Shown piece after piece: positions 59,443 through 64,000 of a stretch of DNA of 64,000 nucleotides. This stretch comes from Glycomyces algeriensis. Lineage in GTDB: Bacteria; Actinomycetota; Actinomycetes; Mycobacteriales; Micromonosporaceae. Each line of letters begins with the position of its first letter. Position 1 is the stretch's first letter. Both the position numbers and the translations under genes were made by a program. The notes below the pieces were generated by a model, which saw nothing but the letters and a program-made list of their open reading frames with translations, searched no databases and was not told the origin of the DNA. The stretch lies in assembly GCF_027622855.1 (NCBI RefSeq), contig NZ_JAPZVR010000004.1, positions 128,021-192,020 on the forward strand, read 5' to 3'.

Positions 59443-60210
59443 CTAGAACCCGCCGAAATCGCCACCGCCGCCGAAGTCCCCGCCACCGAAATCGCCGCCG
59501 CCGCCGGCGTCGCCGCCCGCGTCCCCGCCGCCGTCCGAACCGGCATCGCCGCCGTCGCCACCAGAATCGCCGCCGGAGCCGCTGTCGGCGCCCTCGACCG
59601 CGCCCATCGCGTAAGCGGGGGCGATCATCGCGTCGAACACCATCATGCCGACGAACACGCCCGCCGCACCCGCCAGCGCGGGCTGCCACCACGGCGTGTT
59701 GTACCAGCCCGCGGGCACGGGACGGCCGTCGACGCGGCCGCCCGGGTAGTAGTGGCGGTTCTCGTCGCTGGGGTCCGGCGAGCCGGTGTAGGTGCGGCCC
59801 TCGACTTCGGCGCTGACCGGTTCGGTGAGCGCGCCGGTGCGGCGCTTGCCGACCAGCGAGGGGACCTCGGGGCCGGGGTCGATGTCCATCGCGGTGCGGG
59901 CGGCCCGCACGTAGAGCAGGCCTTCGATGGAGGTCTCGGCGACGAGCCGGTACTGGTTGATCGTGCGCGCCGATTCGAGTTGGGAGCCCGCGGCGGTGTA
60001 GCGCTCGCCGGCGTCGGCGAGGGCCTGGCCTGCGGGGAGGTTGTCGCCGGGGGCGACGAGGTTCATGGTCTGGCCGCCGAGGCGCTCGTAGAGGCGCCGG
60101 GCCTCGGCTTCGGCGTCGGCGAGTTCTGCCTGCGCCCGCTTCTTATTGGATTGCACCACGAAGAAGATGACGAGTACCGCGACCACCAGCAGGGTCAACC
60201 ACAGCTCCAT
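59443..60210 (-). CDS. Membrane protein with Gly/Asp-rich tail
   Basis: 255 residues: an N-terminal transmembrane helix (LWLTLLVVAVLVIFFVVQS) followed by a helical region with ELADAEAEARRLYERLGGQ, a conserved middle (TAMDIDPGPEVPSLVGKRRT), a second hydrophobic segment (WQPALAGAAGVFVGMMVFDAMI) and a very Gly/Asp-rich C-terminal tail (GGGDFGGGDFGGG repeats). No family is recognised with certainty; it resembles the DUF1542 group only loosely. TACAGT lies 6 nt before ATG 60210. It is divergent from rmuC. Confidence 0.75.
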   Translation of the reverse strand: MELWLTLLVVAVLVIFFVVQSNKKRAQAELADAEAEARRLYERLGGQTMNLVAPGDNLPAGQALADAGERYTAAGSQLESARTINQYRLVAETSIEGLLYVRAARTAMDIDPGPEVPSLVGKRRTGALTEPVSAEVEGRTYTGSPDPSDENRHYYPGGRVDGRPVPAGWYNTPWWQPALAGAAGVFVGMMVFDAMIAPAYAMGAVEGADSGSGGDSGGDGGDAGSDGGGDAGGDAGGGGDFGGGDFGGGGDFGGF

Positions 60211-60251
60211 GTACCGACTGTACCCGTGGTCACCCTTCTAGACTGGCCCGT

Positions 60252-61391
60252 ATGACGTGGGTCCTATTGGCGGTGGTGTGCCTGGCGGCGGGCGGTTTCG
60301 GCGGCTGGTTCGCGGGGCGGTCGCGCCAGAGCGCGGAGTTGGCGGCGGCGACGGCGCGGCTGGAGGCCGCGGCGGACAACGAGCGGCGGCTCGAGTCGAC
60401 GTTGAAGGCGGTCGCGTACGAGGCGACGGACCATTCGCGGCAGGCGGTGGGGCAGGTGCTCGCGCCGATCGCGGAGACGTTGGCGCGGTATGAGACGCGG
60501 CTCGGGGATGTGGAGCGGGCGCGGGTGGACGCGTACGCGCAGTTGCGGATTCAGCTGTCGGGGGTCGCGGAGACCTCGGAGGATCTGCGGGAGCAGACGG
60601 GGCGGCTGCTGGGGGCGCTGCGGTCGCCGCAGGTGCGCGGGCAGTGGGGCGAGGTGCAGTTGCGGCGGATCGTGGAGGCCGCGGGGATGGTCGAGCACTG
60701 CGATTTCTCCGAGCAGCATTCCGGTCTGGTGGACGGGCGCGGGGTGCGGCCTGACCTGGTGGTGCGGTTGTCTGGCGGGCGGACGCTCGTGGTGGACGCG
60801 AAGGCGCCGCTGCAGTCGTATCTGCAGGCGCTGGAGTCGGAGGACGAGGCAGGGCGGGAGCAGTTGCTGCGGATGCACGCGAAGCATCTGCGGCGGCATG
60901 TGGAGTCGTTGGCGGGCAAGGAATACTGGCGGGCGTTCGAGGACACGCCGGAGATGGTGGTGCTGTTCGTGCCGGCGGACGCGTTCTTGGATGCGGCGCT
61001 GCGGGGGGATCCGGCGCTGCTGGAGGACTCGTTCGGGCGGGGTGTGGTGATCGCGTCGCCGGCGACGCTGATGGCGCTGCTGCGGACGGTGGCGCACACG
61101 TGGCGGCAGGAGGCGCTGGCGCAGCATGCGAAGGAGGTGCACAAGCTGGGGCGGGAGCTGCATGAGCGGCTCGGTGCGGTGGCGGGGCATTTCTCGCGGC
61201 TGGGGTCGTCGCTGGAGGCGGCGGTCGGGTCGTACAACGCGGCGGTCGCGAGTGTGGAGTCGCGGCTGCTGGTGACGGCGCGGCGGTTCACCGAGCTGGA
61301 GGTCGCGGGCGAGGCGCCGGAGTCCCCGGCGCCGGTGATCACGCCGACGCGCAGGCCAACCTGGGACGCGGCCGAGGATTTGCGGCCTTAG
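60252..61391 (+). CDS. rmuC: RmuC-like DNA recombination protein
   Basis: RmuC family, 379 residues: N-terminal membrane anchor (VLLAVVCLAAGGFGGWFAGR), coiled coil (about 25-130) and the conserved nuclease-like core (GQWGEVQLRRIVEAAGMVEHCDF, RPDLVVRLSGGRTLVVDAKAP, FVPADAFLDAAL, ATLMALLRTVAHTWRQEALA). It limits inversions at short repeats in E. coli. TAGACT is 7 nt before ATG 60252. Convergent with ispH. Confidence 0.93.
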   Translation: MTWVLLAVVCLAAGGFGGWFAGRSRQSAELAAATARLEAAADNERRLESTLKAVAYEATDHSRQAVGQVLAPIAETLARYETRLGDVERARVDAYAQLRIQLSGVAETSEDLREQTGRLLGALRSPQVRGQWGEVQLRRIVEAAGMVEHCDFSEQHSGLVDGRGVRPDLVVRLSGGRTLVVDAKAPLQSYLQALESEDEAGREQLLRMHAKHLRRHVESLAGKEYWRAFEDTPEMVVLFVPADAFLDAALRGDPALLEDSFGRGVVIASPATLMALLRTVAHTWRQEALAQHAKEVHKLGRELHERLGAVAGHFSRLGSSLEAAVGSYNAAVASVESRLLVTARRFTELEVAGEAPESPAPVITPTRRPTWDAAEDLRP

Positions 61392-61404
61392 CCCCAGCTC
61401 ACGG

Positions 61405-61470
61405 CTCCGGGCAGTCCCCCGCCCTCCCAGGGGGGCGTCCCCGGTTCAAGTCTCCTGCCCGGGTCCGACA
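61405..61470. other. tRNA-like or terminator hairpin between rmuC and ispH
   Basis: CCGGGCAG (61407-61414) pairs with CTGCCCGG (61455-61462); inside are a CCCCC/GGGGG stem with loop GCCCTCCCA (61416-61434) and the T-loop-like GGTTCAAGTC (61443-61452). No D arm and no matching T stem are found, so it is not a functional tRNA. Confidence 0.4.
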
Positions 61471-61541
61471 AGAAACGGCCGTTCTTACCGTCGTAAACGA
61501 ATTTGTCACTCGAAAGAGGGAACCGGGGCAAAGATCGGGTC

Positions 61542-62504
61542 TCAGGCGCGGCCGGCGGCCTTGAGGTCCTTGGCGAGTTCGCGCGGGAGGGAGAACGAGA
61601 TCTTCTCCGTCACCGGCTCGAACTCCTCCACGTTCGTGAATCCGCGTTCGGCCAGGTGCGCGAGCACGTCCTGCACCAGGTTGTCGGGCACCGAGGCCCC
61701 CGAAGACAGGCCCACAGTGGACGCTCCCTCCAGCCAGGCCTCGTCGATCTCGTGCGCGAAGTCGATGAGGTGCCCGGCCCTGGCGCCGTGCTGCACCGCG
61801 ACCTCGACCAGCCGCACCGAGTTCGAGGAGTTCTTCGAGCCGACCACGAGCATCACGTCGCACTCGTCCGCGATGTCCTTGACCACCTGCTGGCGGTTCT
61901 GCGTCGCGTAACAGATGTCGTCGCTCGGCGGGCTCTGGAGCATCGGCAGGCGCTTCTTGAGCCGGTCCACGGTCTCCATGGTCTCGTCGACCGAGAGCGT
62001 CGTCTGCGAGAGCCACACGACCTTCGCGGGGTCGCGCACCACGACCTGGTCGACCGAGTCGGGGCCGTCCACGAGCTGGATGTGCTCGGGCGCCTCGCCG
62101 GAGGTCCCGATGACCTCCTCGTGGCCCTCGTGGCCGATGAGCAGGATGTCGAAGTCCTCCTCGGCGTACCGCACGGCCTCCTTGTGCACCTTCGTCACCA
62201 GGGGGCACGTCGCGTCGATCGCCTTCAGGCCGCGCTCGGCCGCCTGGTCGTGGACCTCGGGCGCCACGCCGTGCGCCGAGAAGACCACCACCGAACCCGG
62301 CGGCACCTCCTCGTTCTCCTCGACAAACACCGCGCCCTTGCCGGCGAGGGTCTCCACCACATGCCGGTTGTGCACGATCTCCTTGCGCACGTACACGGGA
62401 GCGCCGTACAGCTCCAGCGCCTTCTCGACGGTCACCACGGCCCGGTCCACGCCCGCGCAGTACCCGCGCGGCTTGGCCAACAACACTCGCTTCGGGTCTG
62501 CCAC
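61542..62504 (-). CDS. ispH: 4-hydroxy-3-methylbut-2-enyl diphosphate reductase
   Basis: Last enzyme of the MEP isoprenoid pathway; a 4Fe-4S protein reducing HMBPP to IPP and DMAPP. The three cluster cysteines are in [23 protein letters not shown] and [21 protein letters not shown] and [14 protein letters not shown] are typical. It is 320 residues long. The GTG start at 62504 follows TACCAT by 6 nt (leaderless). Gene order ispH/xseA/xseB is conserved in actinomycetes. Confidence 0.97.
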   Translation of the reverse strand: MADPKRVLLAKPRGYCAGVDRAVVTVEKALELYGAPVYVRKEIVHNRHVVETLAGKGAVFVEENEEVPPGSVVVFSAHGVAPEVHDQAAERGLKAIDATCPLVTKVHKEAVRYAEEDFDILLIGHEGHEEVIGTSGEAPEHIQLVDGPDSVDQVVVRDPAKVVWLSQTTLSVDETMETVDRLKKRLPMLQSPPSDDICYATQNRQQVVKDIADECDVMLVVGSKNSSNSVRLVEVAVQHGARAGHLIDFAHEIDEAWLEGASTVGLSSGASVPDNLVQDVLAHLAERGFTNVEEFEPVTEKISFSLPRELAKDLKAAGRA

Positions 62505-62560
62505 GCCTCGATGGTATCCGGCCGCCCGGTTTCGTCACACCCTGCAGTTAGTCTGGCCAC

Positions 62561-63907
62561 GTGACCGACGCAGCGAGCAGCGCCACCGACAGCACCTCGG
62601 AACGTCCCGGCACCCCGGAGCAGCCGGGCGCCTCGGACCGGTCCGGCCCCGCCGCGGGGCAGGGCGCGGCGAAACCGGGCGCCACCGGGCCGGGCGTGCC
62701 GATGAGCGCCGAGAACCCGTGGCCGCTGCGGGTCGTCTCGAAGAAGATCGGCGACTGGCTCGCCCGCCTCGGCGAGGTGTGGACCGAAGGCCAGATCACC
62801 GAGATCAGCCACCGCGGCCGCACCGTCTACCTGACGCTCCGCGACCCGTCCGCCGAGGTCTCGATGCGGGTCGTCGACTTCACCGGCGCCGTCGCCGCCT
62901 GCGACCCGCCGCTGCGCGACGGCGCGCAGGTCGTCATCCGCGCCCAGGCCCAGTGGTGGGACAAGAACGGCTCCCTCTCGCTGCATGTGCGCGAGATCCG
63001 CCAGGTCGGCCTCGGCGAGCTCCTCGCCCGCCTCGAACGCCTCAAGAAGCTGCTCGCCGCAGAAGGCCTGTTCGCGGCCGAGCGCAAGAAGCCGCTTCCC
63101 TTCCTGCCCTACCGGATCGGGCTCATCACCGGCCGCGCCTCCGATGCGATGCGCGACGTCCTGAAGAATGCCAAGGCCCGCCTGCCGTCCGCCGACTTCG
63201 AGGTCCGCGAGGTCGCCGTCCAGGGGCCGCGCGCGGTCACTGAGGTGTGCGCGGCGCTGGCCGAGCTCGACCGGGACCCTGACGTGGAGGTCATCGTGAT
63301 CGCCCGCGGCGGCGGCTCGATGGAGGACCTGCTGCCGTTCTCGGACGAGACCCTGTGCCGTGCGGTCGCCGAGGCGGTGACGCCCGTGGTCTCCGCGATC
63401 GGGCACGAACCGGACACGCCGATCCTCGACTACGTGGCCGACTGGCGCGCTTCGACCCCCACCGAGGCCGGCAAGAAAGTGGTCCCCGACCTCGCCGAGG
63501 AGCAGCGCGGCCTGAACATCAGCCGCACCCGGCTGCGCCAGGCGCTCAATGCGATGCTGACCCGCGAGACGGACGGGCTCGCGGCGATGCGCGCCCGCCC
63601 GGTGCTGGCGCGGCCGGAGACGATGCTGGAGGCGCGCGGCGAAGTGGTCGCGAACCTGACCCACCGCATGCGCGCCCGCGTCGACTCGCGGCTCGAGCGG
63701 TCGACGGACGAGCTGGAGCATCTGCGGGCGCGCCTGCGGTCGTTGTCGCCGCAGTCGACGCTCGACCGCGGCTACGCGATCGTCACCGACACCGAGACCG
63801 GTGCGGTGCTGCGGGAAGCGGCCGATGCGGGCGAAGCGATCGAAGTGCGGCTGGCGGCGGGATCGCTGCGGGCCGCTGTCGTGCACACGAGGGAGGACGA
63901 GCAGTGA
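62561..63907 (+). CDS. xseA: Exodeoxyribonuclease VII large subunit
   Basis: Large subunit of ExoVII, which degrades single-stranded DNA. The 448 residues include an N-terminal OB-fold (VWTEGQITEISHRGRTVYLTLRD), the catalytic domain (GLITGRASDAMRDVLKNAKAR, IVIARGGGSMEDLLPFSDE, SAIGHEPDTPILDYVADWRASTPTEA) and the coiled coil to the end (TLDRGYAIVTD). A 47-residue Pro/Ser/Gly-rich N-terminal extension is included because the GTG at 62561 is 6 nt after TAGTCT. GTGA overlap with xseB. Confidence 0.96.
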   Translation: MTDAASSATDSTSERPGTPEQPGASDRSGPAAGQGAAKPGATGPGVPMSAENPWPLRVVSKKIGDWLARLGEVWTEGQITEISHRGRTVYLTLRDPSAEVSMRVVDFTGAVAACDPPLRDGAQVVIRAQAQWWDKNGSLSLHVREIRQVGLGELLARLERLKKLLAAEGLFAAERKKPLPFLPYRIGLITGRASDAMRDVLKNAKARLPSADFEVREVAVQGPRAVTEVCAALAELDRDPDVEVIVIARGGGSMEDLLPFSDETLCRAVAEAVTPVVSAIGHEPDTPILDYVADWRASTPTEAGKKVVPDLAEEQRGLNISRTRLRQALNAMLTRETDGLAAMRARPVLARPETMLEARGEVVANLTHRMRARVDSRLERSTDELEHLRARLRSLSPQSTLDRGYAIVTDTETGAVLREAADAGEAIEVRLAAGSLRAAVVHTREDEQ

Positions 63908-64000
63908 GCGACAAGTTGAGTTACGAAGAGGCCCGGGCGGAACTGGTGGCCACGGTCGAACGGCTTGAGGCCGGCGGCGCCACCCTGGAGGAGTCGCTCG
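63904..64000 (+). CDS. xseB: Exodeoxyribonuclease VII small subunit (partial)
   Basis: The first 32 codons (LSYEEARAELVATVERLEAG) match XseB, cut off by the end of the window. The GTG at 63904 overlaps the xseA stop codon, so the two subunits are made together. Confidence 0.93.
   Translation, partial: MSDKLSYEEARAELVATVERLEAGGATLEESL

Overview
The window is a stretch of chromosome from a high-GC actinomycete. Supporting signs are mycothiol biosynthesis (mshB), an Sdh1-type succinate dehydrogenase, LPXTG surface proteins, a Ser/Thr kinase with a PP2C phosphatase, two blocks in the same order as in mycobacteria (smpB-ftsX-ftsE-prfB and eno-ftsB-DUF501-ppx) and frequent GTG starts. A Glycomyces/Stackebrandtia-like genus is a guess from overall impression only. 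There is no phage, IS transposase or CRISPR array. Most of the window is ordinary core genome with short accessory islands.

Layout. 0.1-5 kb: smpB, an M23 murein hydrolase, ftsX, ftsE and prfB, all on the minus strand. 5-10.5 kb: a PadR regulator, a divergent kinase/PP2C pair, a small lipoprotein, and a TetR gene divergent from a membrane protein with paired operators. 10.5-14 kb: eno, ftsB, DUF501 and ppx. 14-21.2 kb: a lipoprotein, tRNA-Glu(CUC), two convergent LPXTG surface proteins, a secreted HNH nuclease, a DUF4190 protein and a tiny double-DivIVA-motif protein. 21.2-28.4 kb: an operon FN3 protein-MoxR-DUF58-TgpA. 28.7-37.2 kb: a P-loop DUF1611-type protein, extreme poly-G/poly-C tracts, a siroheme synthase fusion, a class A PBP, SURF1, an M20 dipeptidase and an M48 protease. 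37.6-43.5 kb: tRNA-Arg(UCU), a DUF4333-like lipoprotein, MgtC, MshB and sdhCAB. 43.6-51.2 kb: a shortened Ohr with OhrR, a TetR divergent from a membrane protein, ychF, a toxin-antitoxin-like pair, an SDR, a degenerate pterin-dehydratase-like protein, a NUDIX protein, a D-amino-acid PLP enzyme and RidA. 51.2-56.1 kb: a D-aminoacylase-like amidohydrolase, then a four-gene operon coding for a type VII secretion-like substrate, a membrane protein with two PEGA-like modules, and two YbaB-family proteins. 56.4-64 kb: a large secreted subtilase, a glycine-rich membrane protein, rmuC, ispH, and xseA with the start of xseB.

The strongest general signal is transcriptional. At least 24 of about 60 genes have a TAnnnT hexamer 6-8 nt before the start codon and no Shine-Dalgarno, which is the arrangement of leaderless mRNAs. 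The most unusual protein-level observations are: a class II release factor whose SPF codon-recognition tripeptide reads SKY; an Ohr lacking its second cysteine; a TgpA transglutaminase lacking its catalytic Cys and His; and the compact type VII-like/YbaB operon. The most unusual DNA-level observations are a 198-bp element with perfect 20-bp terminal inverted repeats, the 57-nt poly-C tract (possibly an assembly artefact), and paired TetR operators placed over promoter elements.
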